A stretch of 24,808 nucleotides of DNA, taken from contig JBGCEI010000163.1 of the NCBI GenBank assembly GCA_045106295.1, positions 1 to 24,808 of the forward strand. Reading direction: 5' to 3'. The notes beneath the pieces are model-generated. The model was not told the DNA's origin, did not search any database, and saw nothing but the letters and a program-made list of their open reading frames with translations. Origin of the DNA: WTJX01 sp045106295. GTDB taxonomy: Bacteria; Bacteroidota; Bacteroidia; Cytophagales; JAAEPT01. Made by a program: the position numbers and the translations under genes. Positions 7,427-15,188 of the stretch are shown here, piece after piece. Within the stretch, counting starts at the first letter, position 1. Each line of letters begins with the position of its first letter.

Positions 7427-8296
7427 ATGTCAGCTATAAAAACAATCAAACAAGTAATCCCTTCTCAGAAAGTAAATATGGGAGGACATATATTAGATCA
7501 ACCTCTCCCAGCAAGAGGAATAGAACATGCAGACCCTTTTTTATTGATTCACCATTGGATTAGCGTGATGCCTGGAAATGAAAGACAAGAAGATGTAGGT
7601 GTAGGAATTCACCCGCACAGAGGGTTTTCTCCTGTGACTTTTGTGTACAAAGGTGATGTACAGCATAGGGATTCATTAGGTAACAATGCCATTGTAGAAG
7701 AAGGTGGTACACAATGGATGTTTGCAGGAAAAGGAATCACTCATAGTGAACGTCCAAGCAAAGCTATGGCAGAAAAAGGTGGCGATATGGAGTTTACCCA
7801 GTTCTGGGTAAATGCTCCTGCAAAAAACAAGATGGACGAACCTTTCTACAAACCTATTTCTAAAGAGGAAACACCAACTATTACAGAAGGGGGGACTTCT
7901 ATTCAAATAGTATGTGGTCAATATCAAGGAGTAAAAGGAAATATCACCTATTATTCTCCTTTACTTTTATTACGAGTAACTATGTCTAAATCGGATAGCA
8001 CTACATTACACGTAGAGAAAAACCATACTACAATTATTTACTTACTTGACGGAGGACTTACTGTAAATGGGAATTCTATAAAAGGAAAAGACATGATCTT
8101 ATTTCACAACGATGGAACAGAAATAGAAGTCACTGCTACAGCTAACACCCGATTTATAGTGCTTTCAGGGGAACCTATTAATGAGCCTATTGTATCTTAT
8201 GGACCATTCGTAATGAATACTGAACAAGAGATTATGCAAACATTAGACGATAGCAAAAAAGGAAAGCTAGGAATACTTATTGAGGACTTTAATTAG
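7427..8296 (+). CDS. pirin family cupin protein
   Basis: 289 residues, the usual two-cupin pirin length. The metal ligands of human pirin have clear counterparts: His62 and His64 in IHPHRGFSPVTFVYKGDVQHRD, and His106 and Glu108 in GKGITHSERP. The N-terminal GGHILDQPLPARGIEHADPFLL is the pirin signature. Bacterial pirins bind Fe(II), and some have quercetinase activity or modulate metabolic enzymes. Nothing here points to a specific substrate. It is a single gene, divergent from aroQ and convergent with the membrane protein at 8475-10013. Confidence 0.92.
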   Translation: MSAIKTIKQVIPSQKVNMGGHILDQPLPARGIEHADPFLLIHHWISVMPGNERQEDVGVGIHPHRGFSPVTFVYKGDVQHRDSLGNNAIVEEGGTQWMFAGKGITHSERPSKAMAEKGGDMEFTQFWVNAPAKNKMDEPFYKPISKEETPTITEGGTSIQIVCGQYQGVKGNITYYSPLLLLRVTMSKSDSTTLHVEKNHTTIIYLLDGGLTVNGNSIKGKDMILFHNDGTEIEVTATANTRFIVLSGEPINEPIVSYGPFVMNTEQEIMQTLDDSKKGKLGILIEDFN

Positions 8297-8474
8297 GACT
8301 TCCTTATAAAGTTAAAAAAAAATTCATTTTAAGATAGATAAGACTAATTTTGAATGTTACTTGAATTCAAGAAATAAATGATGAAATAATAGTGATAATA
8401 AGTAAAACAATAGCAACGGTCATATTACCAACAATAAATTGACCTGTTGAAATCAATAGAGACTGATATTAAAT

Positions 8475-10013
8475 TCAAAAAGAATCTTTGATTGTAAACC
8501 CAGAATCAAATTCTTTATAATTATAATTTATTGTTGCTGAGTTATTATACTTTCTAATTTCCGGATTTACGTGTTTGTAAAATTCAAATACATTTCCAAT
8601 AAAAAACTTATCGTCAGTATGTATTATTCCAATGTTGTTTTTGAGAGTGAAATCAATTACAGGTGAAAAATTGAGGAAGTGTGCAGAGGTTTCATAGTGG
8701 GATATGCCGATTTTAAACTTTAGGGCTTTGACTTTCGTATGGCTATTGAGGTTAATATACCATAGAGTAGACTGAACTAAAATAACGTTTATTGTAAGGA
8801 TTAAAATTAGCAATAGTTTGATTTTTTTATTGTTAATTATAGGCGTTTGACTAAGATACAGAAAAGTGAAAATAGTTAATATATGAAAATACCTTATTGA
8901 AAATCCCTGAGTATATAGGCATAATATACCTAAGTAAGTGAAAATGAAATATGTCCAAATTGAAGTTGTTTTTTTAAAGAGATCAATGATTAAATTATAA
9001 AGTGTAAAGCCTATTATAAATAGTGCTGTAAGGGAAAAGTAGAAATGTAAAAGTGTAGGTAGTTGGTAGGAGAATAATCGCAAAAGGAGGACCTTATTTG
9101 CTAGAATGTCCATAAATGTTGCTGAGTGAATTTTTATAAAAGCTAGTGTTAAAAGAAGAGGAAGTGTGAATTTCACCAGGTTAGACAACTTGTTTTTAGT
9201 AGAGGGGTATTTTAATATGACTTCTAGTAGAGTTTTTGCTTTTCTAAATAAAACTATTTCTATTATTATTAGAACGACCGGGATAGTGCACGTTATAAAT
9301 CCTAATTCATTCCACACTTCATCTAGAGCATAATTCATGAAAAGGAATAGAAAAACGCTATTTGAAAAAGAAATAAAAGTTAGGGTGAAGCATCTAAGAA
9401 ATAAAAAGGATGGAGTGGTTTTATTTGCAAATAACCATAATACCATACTAATTAACATTGCGAAAATGATGCTCGAAAAAAGGATATGATTGTAGGAGCC
9501 TAATAGCGTGACTCCAAGAAATATGTATGAGAGTAAATTTTTAGCTTTTACTGTTTTATTAGATAGTTTATGAATTGAAAACAATGAAACAGTGATAAAT
9601 AGAAAGTTAAAAGAACAAACCTCCCAGGCTACTTTTGAATAACAAATCAATATTATCGATTGAGTAAATAACAAGAGGAAAACTAATGCAGCAACTCTAT
9701 TCAACCTCTTTATTAATATTTTAATAATCAATACGAGTGAAATAGCGTTGCATAGAATTCCGCTTATTCGTAATGAGATAATGTCAATCTTCCAAATTTG
9801 AAAGGAAATTGAATTAATTAATGATTGAAGTATCCCAGTATATTTATTAAGCCCATAAGCTTTAGAAATACCATGTTTTATTATATCTATCGCCTCAAGA
9901 CCAAAATAAGCTTCATCTCCATGTAACCCTATTTTATCAATAAAAGTAAATAAGTAGACTAGGTTAATGGTTATTAGAAGTAAAATATAAGTAGATGTGT
10001 TTTTTATTGCCAT
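8475..10013 (-). CDS. polytopic membrane protein, GT39-like glycosyltransferase
   Basis: About 512 residues from the ATG at 10013, with many hydrophobic segments. The first spans about residues 9-27, and roughly ten more are spread along the chain. Just after the first span, KIGLHGDEAYFGLEAIDII (28-46) matches the first periplasmic loop of the dolichyl-phosphate-mannose mannosyltransferase/ArnT superfamily, where a DE pair is catalytic. Such enzymes move a sugar from a polyprenyl-phosphate donor onto a lipid or protein at the outer face of the inner membrane. A start at 10094 would add 27 polar residues before the first span and is less likely. The gene is more AT-rich and Ile/Leu/Lys-rich than its neighbours and has no partner gene, which is compatible with acquisition. 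The acceptor is unknown. Confidence 0.7.
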   Translation of the reverse strand: MAIKNTSTYILLLITINLVYLFTFIDKIGLHGDEAYFGLEAIDIIKHGISKAYGLNKYTGILQSLINSISFQIWKIDIISLRISGILCNAISLVLIIKILIKRLNRVAALVFLLLFTQSIILICYSKVAWEVCSFNFLFITVSLFSIHKLSNKTVKAKNLLSYIFLGVTLLGSYNHILFSSIIFAMLISMVLWLFANKTTPSFLFLRCFTLTFISFSNSVFLFLFMNYALDEVWNELGFITCTIPVVLIIIEIVLFRKAKTLLEVILKYPSTKNKLSNLVKFTLPLLLTLAFIKIHSATFMDILANKVLLLRLFSYQLPTLLHFYFSLTALFIIGFTLYNLIIDLFKKTTSIWTYFIFTYLGILCLYTQGFSIRYFHILTIFTFLYLSQTPIINNKKIKLLLILILTINVILVQSTLWYINLNSHTKVKALKFKIGISHYETSAHFLNFSPVIDFTLKNNIGIIHTDDKFFIGNVFEFYKHVNPEIRKYNNSATINYNYKEFDSGFTIKDSF

Positions 10014-10412
10014 ATCTTGATTGTATGAAATAGATTTGATACTTAAACCCGTTTTATGCGATAGAAAATCTATTCGGTGACTAACTCTCTGCAAATCAGT
10101 CGCTTTGCTACGTTTTTTGAATAAACCATAACGGTGCTATGCTGAATTCAATAAAACTCCCTGATTTACCTTGCCTGAGGCAGGCAGGTTGATAGTTAGC
10201 CCCTAATCACGAAGTTCTAACGCATAATCTAGGTTAAATATACCTATTCTAAGTATGTTTTTTCATTTTTGCTTCAGTGATTTATTGATTGAATCGTTTT
10301 TTCTTTTTACTTAGAAGCTTAAAAAATGCAATGAAAAGTTAAATCTGAATCTTAAAGTCCTTATTTTGCATTCTACATAAACTCAACAGTTCTTATTTTA
10401 GAAATTGTAAGT
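10014..10412. other. gene-free stretch upstream of two divergent genes
   Basis: About 400 bases between the membrane protein and the acyl-CoA-binding protein. No gene is supported. It holds the word CGCTTTGCTACG (10101-10112), GCTATGCT (10136-10143) and a GCCTG/CAGGC hairpin (10168-10190), all related to sequences at 14141-14220. Near the right end TTATTTTG (10361-10368 region) is one base off the TAnnTTTG promoter consensus and may serve the ACBP gene. Confidence 0.5.
10168..10190. repeat. dispersed GCCTG/CAGGC palindromic element, copy 1
   Basis: CTTGCCTG and CAGGCAGG flank a three-base AGG loop and pair over eight positions with one G-T wobble. It shares the CAGGCAGG arm with the copy at 16559-16580 and the TGCCTG core with the copy at 14141-14160. 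It lies between divergent genes, so it is not simply a terminator. Confidence 0.65.
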
Positions 10413-10724
10413 ATGGCAATCAATTTTGAAGATTACAGTAATATCGAAAAGTGTCAACTAGAAGGGGAGGCGCTAGATAAAGAGTTTGAGCGTATTTTAC
10501 CTGTTGCTAGAGGTATGGATACGCAAACAAGTGATGATATGCTAGTGGCTTATGCCTATTACAAACAAGCAACTGTTGGAGATAGTAGACCAGATCAAGC
10601 ACCGAAACTAATGGATATCGTAAAAACGTTCAAGTTTAATACGTGGCGTAGATTAAATGGAATGTCTAAAGAAGAGGCAAAGAGAAGTTATATAGATTAT
10701 ATAAATTACCTCTTACAAAAGTAA
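10413..10724 (+). CDS. acyl-CoA-binding protein
   Basis: 103 residues, close to the eukaryotic ACBP length. The diagnostic ligand-binding block YYKQATVGD is at residues 49-57, followed by TWRRLNGMSKEEAKRSYIDYI (77-97), which matches the conserved W...L.G.SKE.A...YI helix. The family is a four-helix bundle that binds long-chain acyl-CoA thioesters in the cytosol and buffers or delivers them. It converges with a fatty-acid desaturase only 25 bases away, suggesting a shared acyl-CoA role although the two are not co-transcribed. Only weak short inverted repeats lie between them. Confidence 0.93.
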   Translation: MAINFEDYSNIEKCQLEGEALDKEFERILPVARGMDTQTSDDMLVAYAYYKQATVGDSRPDQAPKLMDIVKTFKFNTWRRLNGMSKEEAKRSYIDYINYLLQK

Positions 10725-10749
10725 TCAGAATTCTAATCTTAGAGTTGTT

Positions 10750-11796
10750 CTAACAAACTCCCAATTTTTTCAATTGCAATACGTGAGATCGGAATGCTGA
10801 AAATACACTCGGATAAGAAACGTAGGGAATTTCAAATTCTTTACACGTATCACGCACAACTTTACTCAATCTAGGATAATGAATATGACTTATTTTTGGA
10901 AATAAATGGTGTTCAATCTGGAAGTTAAGTCCTCCAAACAAGAAATGAACAAACTTACTTTTAATTGAAAAATTAGCAGTGGTCTTGATTTGATTTACAA
11001 ACCAATTTTCTTTTCTGTTGTCGTCATTTTCATGAAAGGTAACTCCTTCGGTGATATGGGCTAACTGAAATACTAAACTGAGTGTAAGACCACAAAATAC
11101 ACCAAATATCACATAGAACAAGATTCCTAATCCAAAGCCTAAGACATAAATAGGAGTTACTAAAAAAATAGAGATAGCACAGAATTTACCGATCCAGAAG
11201 ATAAGATGTTGAGAGCTTGTTACTTTTTCTAAGTCCTTTTTTTTGAGAGCGAAATAATATTGAAAATCAAATACTAGAGACCATACAATATAAGATAAAC
11301 CGTATAGTACAGGGAAATACAAATACTGAAAGCGGTGAAACTTCATTTTCTTCTGTTCTGGATGTAACCGAAGTAATATTCCCTGATCTAAGTCGGCGTC
11401 TTTTTCGTTTACGTTAGTAAAATTATGGTGGCTTACTGTATGATTCGTTTTCCAGAAAAGAGAACTAGCACCCAATACATTTAATAAGAAGCTAGCACAA
11501 TGATTTAAGAATTTGTGATTTGAAAAGGTTTCATGAACGCCATCATGCGTAATGTTTATTCCTGATAGGGCAACTACTGTTCCTAAAGCTGCTGCTGATA
11601 AACACAGCGCTTCTGTAGAATGAGGGACAATAAAAGAGAATACATAAGCTGCTACAACCAAAGAAAGATAAAATAGGCTCTTTAAAAATAAACGGTAACC
11701 TCCGTTTGTAGTAGAAAGAGAGCTGATTTCTTGCTGGATTCTTTTTTTAAGCTCTAAAGAGAAGGTAGTGGAAACACTGATTTCGGGTATCTTCAT
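10750..11796 (-). CDS. membrane fatty acid (acyl-CoA) desaturase
   Basis: 348 residues from the ATG at 11796. The three histidine boxes of the membrane di-iron desaturases are present: HDGVH (84-88), HTVSHH (119-124) and QIEHH (293-297). The Gln-containing third box is characteristic of front-end or linoleoyl-CoA-type desaturases, but no cytochrome b5 domain is fused. Hydrophobic pairs flank the boxes as expected (about 41-80, 180-240). A frame extension to 11817 begins with TTG and adds seven residues; the ATG is preferred. An exact TATCTTTG (-7 type) sits just upstream. Neighbours are acyl-CoA-binding protein and acpS. Electron donor and double-bond position are not deducible. Confidence 0.9.
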   Translation of the reverse strand: MKIPEISVSTTFSLELKKRIQQEISSLSTTNGGYRLFLKSLFYLSLVVAAYVFSFIVPHSTEALCLSAAALGTVVALSGINITHDGVHETFSNHKFLNHCASFLLNVLGASSLFWKTNHTVSHHNFTNVNEKDADLDQGILLRLHPEQKKMKFHRFQYLYFPVLYGLSYIVWSLVFDFQYYFALKKKDLEKVTSSQHLIFWIGKFCAISIFLVTPIYVLGFGLGILFYVIFGVFCGLTLSLVFQLAHITEGVTFHENDDNRKENWFVNQIKTTANFSIKSKFVHFLFGGLNFQIEHHLFPKISHIHYPRLSKVVRDTCKEFEIPYVSYPSVFSAFRSHVLQLKKLGVC

Positions 11797-11801
11797 AAAC
11801 T

Positions 11802-11809
11802 CAAAGATA
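11802..11809 (-). promoter_or_regulatory. candidate -7 element for the desaturase
   Basis: TATCTTTG on the minus strand matches TAnnTTTG exactly and ends five bases before the ATG at 11796. Transcription would start at or next to the start codon, giving a leaderless or nearly leaderless mRNA. No TTG is seen 17-23 bases further upstream, so the call is tentative. Confidence 0.35.
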
Positions 11810-11866
11810 CGTAACAATGGTGAGAATGGGAAGTATGTAATTAAACTTCATTACTTTTACAATCCC

Positions 11867-12238
11867 ATGCTCAAAGGAATAGGAACCGACATAGTAGAAA
11901 ATGAACGCTTTAGAAATAAAGTAGAAGACAGTCGTTTTACCAAAAAGCTATTTACAGAAAATGAAATAGTTTACTGTAAATCAAAAAAGACAACCGCCCA
12001 TGAAAGCTTAGCAGCACGCTATGCAGCAAAAGAAGCGTTTATGAAAGCATTAGGAACAGGCTATGCAAAAGGAGTTTCTTTTACTGAAATTGAAATTCAA
12101 CATAGTGAAAGCAGAGCTCCTGTTATTTCGCTATCAGGTGAAACCAAAGAGATTGCCAAAGAAGCAGGAATCACTCAAGTTCATTTAAGTATCTCTCACG
12201 AGAAAGACTACTCTATAGCTTTTGTCATATTAGAATAA
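11867..12238 (+). CDS. acpS: holo-[acyl-carrier-protein] synthase
   Basis: Transfers 4'-phosphopantetheine from CoA to a serine of acyl carrier protein. 123 residues from ATG 11867, the family's normal size. MLKGIGTDIVENERF (1-15) holds the Mg-binding Asp8, and SLAARYAAKEAFMKALGTG (47-65) holds the second metal ligand Glu56. VHLSISHEKDYSIAFVI (106-121) is the C-terminal motif. A longer frame from 11768 would add 33 residues ahead of the conserved N-terminus and overlap the desaturase, so it is rejected. TACTTTTA (11852-11859), one base off the -7 consensus, precedes the start. Confidence 0.96.
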   Translation: MLKGIGTDIVENERFRNKVEDSRFTKKLFTENEIVYCKSKKTTAHESLAARYAAKEAFMKALGTGYAKGVSFTEIEIQHSESRAPVISLSGETKEIAKEAGITQVHLSISHEKDYSIAFVILE

Positions 12239-12240
12239 AC

Positions 12241-12270
12241 CTTGTCGTCATTCCCGAGCAATCGGGGATC
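12241..12270. repeat. CATTCCCGA/TCGGGG dispersed-type hairpin
   Basis: GTCATTCCCGA-gcaa-TCGGGGATC: a 5-base GC stem (12253-12257 with 12262-12266), extended by a T-G wobble, and a four-base loop. The GTCATTCCCG...CGGG.ATC pattern is a common dispersed intergenic repeat type in bacteria. It lies three bases after acpS and has no T-run, so a terminator role is doubtful. Only one copy is in this window. Confidence 0.5.
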
Positions 12271-12388
12271 TCGATTAGTTTACTGCTGAAATATCCTTTT
12301 TTAAGAATAAGACATTTCCTAAACTAAATAGTTATTTCATAGATAGCTTATACTAGGAAGTCACTAAAAATACATCGACCTTTGTGGT

Positions 12389-12767
12389 AAGCAAGTCGCC
12401 TTGTCGCTCCAAGTTTACTTGGGGAGGAAAGTCCGGGCAGCACAGAGTACCATGCTTCCTAACGGGAAGGGTTCACGAAAGTGAATACAGATAGTGTCGC
12501 AGAAAATAACCGCCTCTACGTGTAGAGGTAAGGGTGAAAAGGTAGGGTAAGAGCCTACCAGTATTTGCAGTAATGTAAGTAGCTGGATAAACCTCATGGG
12601 TTGAAAGATCAAATAAACCTTGCCAGAGCGTAAGCTCTCTTAGTTGCTCGCTGAGTTTTTCGGTAGGTGAGGAGGGTAGATTGTATGAGTGCTATGGTGA
12701 CATGGTAACTAGATAAATGACAAGGACATTCTTAGGGATGTACAGGATCCGGCTTATAGACTTGCTT
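12389..12767 (+). ncRNA. rnpB: RNase P RNA, bacterial class A
   Basis: Catalytic RNA that removes 5' leaders from tRNA precursors. The ends pair: AAGCAAGTC (12389-12397) with GACTTGCTT (12759-12767) forms helix P1. Conserved core elements appear in order: GGAGGAAAGTCCGGGC with CACAGAG (CR-I region, from about 12422), AGGGTGAAAAGGTAGGGTAAGAG (P8-P9/CR-II-III region, about 12530), and ACAGGATCCGGCTTATAGAC near the 3' end (CR-V). About 379 bases, a normal length. A T8 run (12766-12773) right after P1 supplies the terminator. GACCTTTG at 12377-12384 is one base off the -7 consensus and well placed for a start near 12389. Open frames on the opposite strand here are shadows. Confidence 0.97.
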
Positions 12768-12775
12768 TTTTTTGA

Positions 12776-12824
12776 GCTGTTAGCTTCTGACTACTAGTCT
12801 CTAGCATATTAGATACTAGCTACT
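12776..12824 (+). repeat. degenerate CTAG-rich tract before the MATE gene
   Basis: Begins GCTGTTAGCTT (12776-12786), identical to 3464-3474, then has three CTAG tetramers within about 27 bases (in ACTAGTCTCTAG and TAGATACTAGC). It ends a few bases before the MATE start codon, as the copy at 3464 does before the ABC-F gene. No promoter or stem of obvious strength is seen. Confidence 0.4.
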
Positions 12825-12835
12825 TAATATTAAAA

Positions 12836-14125
12836 ATGAACAAAACCATTCTTAAGTTAGCCATTCCTAATATTCTAAGTAATCTAACCATTCCGTTATT
12901 ATCGTTTGTAGATACCTCTATTGTAGGGCATTTAGCTTTAAAAGAATATTTAGCCGCTGTTAGTGTAGGAGGGTCCGTTTTTATTTACCTCTACGGATCG
13001 TTGATTATTCTTCGGATGGCAACCACAGGGCTCTCCGCACAACTGTTTGGACGTAAAGATCAGAAAGAACTCAATCAGCTGTTGATGCAAGGAGTAGGGA
13101 TAGCCGCTGTTTTAGGTGTATTGCTCGTTATTTTTAGATACCAGTTATTCAACATAGGAATTCAACTCATTGAACCCAGTCCAGAAGTTGTTCCTCATGC
13201 CGAGGTGTATGTGGGGCTACGATTAATTGCCGCTCCAGCCACACTCATTAATTTTGTGATTTCAGGTTGGTTTTTAGGAATCCAACAACCCAAGAAAGCC
13301 CTGCTACTGTCTGTCTTGGTAAGTGGAGGGAATACCTTGTTTAGTTACGTATTGGTTTTTGTGTACAATATGGAAATTGCTGGCGTAGCTCTCGGTTCAG
13401 CTATGGGGCAATACCTAGGGTTAATTGTATCCATTTTTTTAGTCATTAAAACCGTAGGAATTAAAGAACTTCCATTCTCGTTACAGATCTTCAAGTGGTC
13501 CCGAATTCAACGTTATTTTACTGTAGGTACAGATCTTTTTTTTCGTTCACTCATTATGATGACCGTATTCACCTTCTTTCGAGTGCAGTACACACAAGAT
13601 CATATCGACATAGCAGCCGCTAATCTATTGCTCATAGAAATGTTTTTATTTATGACCTTCTCTGTAGATGGTTTTGCGCTTGTAGCAGAATCTCTCACCG
13701 GAGCATATATAGGGGAGGGAAATACCTTACTGTTAAAAAAAAGTATCCATTATTTACTGGTATGGTGTATTGCCTCTGGACTTCTGTTTTCTATGGTGTA
13801 CGTTCTTTTTGGGAACTCAATTTTGTCTATCATGACAAACAAACAAGAAATTGTTGTTGTAGCAAAAGAATATCTGTCATGGCTCTATGCTCTTCCCGTC
13901 GTTTGTGCTATTCCTTTTCTGTGGGACGGTGTATTTATTGGTATTACTAAAACTAGAATTCTGATCCTTATTGTAGGTATCGGAGCTATTCTCTTCTTTT
14001 CAACTTACTTTTCATTGAGAGATAATTTTGGGAACCATGCACTGTGGCTGGCCTTATTCGTTTTCTTTGTCTTTAGAGCAAGCTTTCAAACCGTATTAGC
14101 CAAATGGAAATATAAATTGATTTAG
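12836..14125 (+). CDS. MATE family efflux transporter, DinF-like
   Basis: 429 residues with about twelve predicted membrane spans. The N-terminus LKLAIPNILSNLTIPLLSFVDTSIVGHL (residues 6-33) is the typical first MATE helix of the DinF branch. The pseudo-repeat begins near residue 225, where a second TVG-type helix entry follows a cytoplasmic loop. Such transporters export cationic drugs or metabolites using a Na+ or H+ gradient; the substrate cannot be read from sequence. It is a single gene following rnpB. The downstream gap contains two palindromic repeat units. Confidence 0.9.
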   Translation: MNKTILKLAIPNILSNLTIPLLSFVDTSIVGHLALKEYLAAVSVGGSVFIYLYGSLIILRMATTGLSAQLFGRKDQKELNQLLMQGVGIAAVLGVLLVIFRYQLFNIGIQLIEPSPEVVPHAEVYVGLRLIAAPATLINFVISGWFLGIQQPKKALLLSVLVSGGNTLFSYVLVFVYNMEIAGVALGSAMGQYLGLIVSIFLVIKTVGIKELPFSLQIFKWSRIQRYFTVGTDLFFRSLIMMTVFTFFRVQYTQDHIDIAAANLLLIEMFLFMTFSVDGFALVAESLTGAYIGEGNTLLLKKSIHYLLVWCIASGLLFSMVYVLFGNSILSIMTNKQEIVVVAKEYLSWLYALPVVCAIPFLWDGVFIGITKTRILILIVGIGAILFFSTYFSLRDNFGNHALWLALFVFFVFRASFQTVLAKWKYKLI

Positions 14126-14140
14126 GGAATCCCTCTTCGC

Positions 14141-14160
14141 CGTGCCTGCCGGCAGGCTGG
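14141..14160. repeat. dispersed GCCTGCC/GGCAGGC palindrome, copy 2
   Basis: A perfect 14-base palindrome (GCCTGCCGGCAGGC, 14144-14157) lies 16 bases after the MATE stop. It shares its arms with the elements at 10168 and 16559. There is no T-run. A CAGGC word follows at 14164-14168. Confidence 0.7.
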
Positions 14161-14177
14161 GGTCAGGCTATATATTA

Positions 14178-14220
14178 TACTCCTCGCTATGCTACGGAGT
14201 AACCTTGTCTGACGACAGGT
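14178..14220. repeat. paired small hairpins adjoining the palindrome
   Basis: TACTCC (14178-14183) pairs with GGAGTA (14196-14201) around a 12-base loop containing CGCTATGCTACG. This word occurs with one change at 10101-10112. Directly after it ACCTTGTC-tgac-GACAGGT (14202-14220) forms a second stem with one bulged T. The combination next to the 14141 palindrome looks like a composite REP/MITE-like element. Confidence 0.5.
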
Positions 14221-14282
14221 ACGATGTTTCTATCCTTTAAGTATACTGTTCTGAAAAGTGTGTCTGATTTGTCCTGAAAAGC

Positions 14283-14313
14283 TTTGTAGAGATAGATAAT
14301 CAGGCTACTTTTG
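14283..14313 (+). promoter_or_regulatory. Bacteroidota-type promoter for the exported protein at 14343
   Basis: TTTG (14283-14286), a 19-base spacer, and TACTTTTG (14306-14313) match the Bacteroidota housekeeping consensus of TTG/TTTG, 17-23 bases, TAnnTTTG. Predicted start is near 14318-14321, leaving a leader of about 22-25 bases. The best promoter in the window. Confidence 0.7.
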
Positions 14314-14342
14314 AATATACTTTTAAATTAAATTATAAAAAA

Positions 14343-15131
14343 ATGAAAAAACATATTTTTTCCATAAGCATGCTTTTAGCATTTGCAACAGTAGTAATAG
14401 CTCAAAATTCAGAAAGGAAGGTAGCTATCGTTTCTATTTATTCAGATAAATATATTGGATCTGGAGATTTTGGTGCGGGTATTCAACAAGCATTATCTTT
14501 ACTTTCGGGTGACTCTTTATTCAATTTGAAGCCTATTTCGGAAAAGTTTAAAGATAAATTCATCAATGATTATGCGGAGCAACTTCCATTTACAATACTA
14601 GATGAAAAATTAGTAATTGAAAATGAAGAATATAAAAATTACCAGGATTTTAATGCTGATGTGGATTCTTATAAAGATACTGATAAGAGTGGAGTGAAAA
14701 ATTTTGTGTTAGATCATATGAAGGTTGAAGTTCCACAAGGGTATAAATATATTCCTAATGTGTTAGGGAAAGGTAAGAAAAATAAGGCGATCAATGATAT
14801 GAAAACTATTTTCGCTGATAATGCCGATGCTGTTGCTTCCGCTTGGTTATCTTTTGAATTAGAAAAGAAAATACAAATGGCAGGTTTTGGTATCGGGTTT
14901 GTTAAAACATACCTATGGTTTAGGGTATATGATAGGTTAACAGATAAAGTTATTTTTAAATTTAAAGAAGCAGCTAAATCTAAAAAGACGTTTAAGTTTG
15001 CTTTAGGTGGAGCAGCATTGCAAGCATCAAAAATTCAACCACTTTGTGAAGAGGCAGTTGAAAGATTATATGTTGATTTAGATAAAGAACTCCCTAGAAG
15101 AATAAAGCAATACCTTAAAAAAACAAAATAA
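14343..15131 (+). CDS. exported protein of unknown function
   Basis: 262 residues, not recognised. The N-terminus is a classical signal peptide: MKKH, a hydrophobic core to about residue 18, and a probable cleavage after VVIAQ near residue 21. The first mature strand, RKVAIVSIYSDKYIG, is followed by a helix with FGAGIQQALSLLSG. This resembles the opening strand-helix of CsgG/TolB-N-like domains ('IAVFKF...FLDALSSGII' in the convergent neighbour), but similarity is only at the level of pattern. The C-terminal half has a hydrophobic stretch ALGGAALQASK (about 220-230) and a basic end. No cysteine lipobox. It has the strongest promoter in the window and shares a 13-base inverted repeat terminator region with the convergent gene. 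Confidence 0.7.
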   Translation: MKKHIFSISMLLAFATVVIAQNSERKVAIVSIYSDKYIGSGDFGAGIQQALSLLSGDSLFNLKPISEKFKDKFINDYAEQLPFTILDEKLVIENEEYKNYQDFNADVDSYKDTDKSGVKNFVLDHMKVEVPQGYKYIPNVLGKGKKNKAINDMKTIFADNADAVASAWLSFELEKKIQMAGFGIGFVKTYLWFRVYDRLTDKVIFKFKEAAKSKKTFKFALGGAALQASKIQPLCEEAVERLYVDLDKELPRRIKQYLKKTK

Positions 15132-15147
15132 CTTATTTAAGGAATTG

Positions 15148-15188
15148 ATAAAATGTAAATGAGGATTGATTTCTTATTTACATTTTAT
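15148..15188. terminator. AT-rich inverted repeat at convergent gene ends
   Basis: ATAAAATGTAAAT (15148-15160) is perfectly complementary to ATTTACATTTTAT (15176-15188) across a 15-base loop. It sits between the stop at 15131 (+) and overlaps the last codons of the minus gene. The long but GC-poor stem suits a shared terminator or mRNA 3'-end structure. The lack of a GC core makes this tentative. Confidence 0.4.

Noticed and set aside
8354..8460. Minus-strand 29-residue hydrophobic reading frame (TTG start, ...QFIVGNMTVAIVLLIITIISS...)
   Set aside because: It looks like a membrane helix, but the start is TTG, it has no visible translation signal and it is very short. It could be a remnant or chance in AT-rich DNA.
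12241..12270. Terminator of acpS
   Set aside because: The hairpin has no following T-run and its sequence matches a common dispersed repeat type, so it is listed as a repeat.
12415..12612. 65-residue minus-strand open frame
   Set aside because: Lies entirely inside the RNase P RNA gene on the opposite strand.
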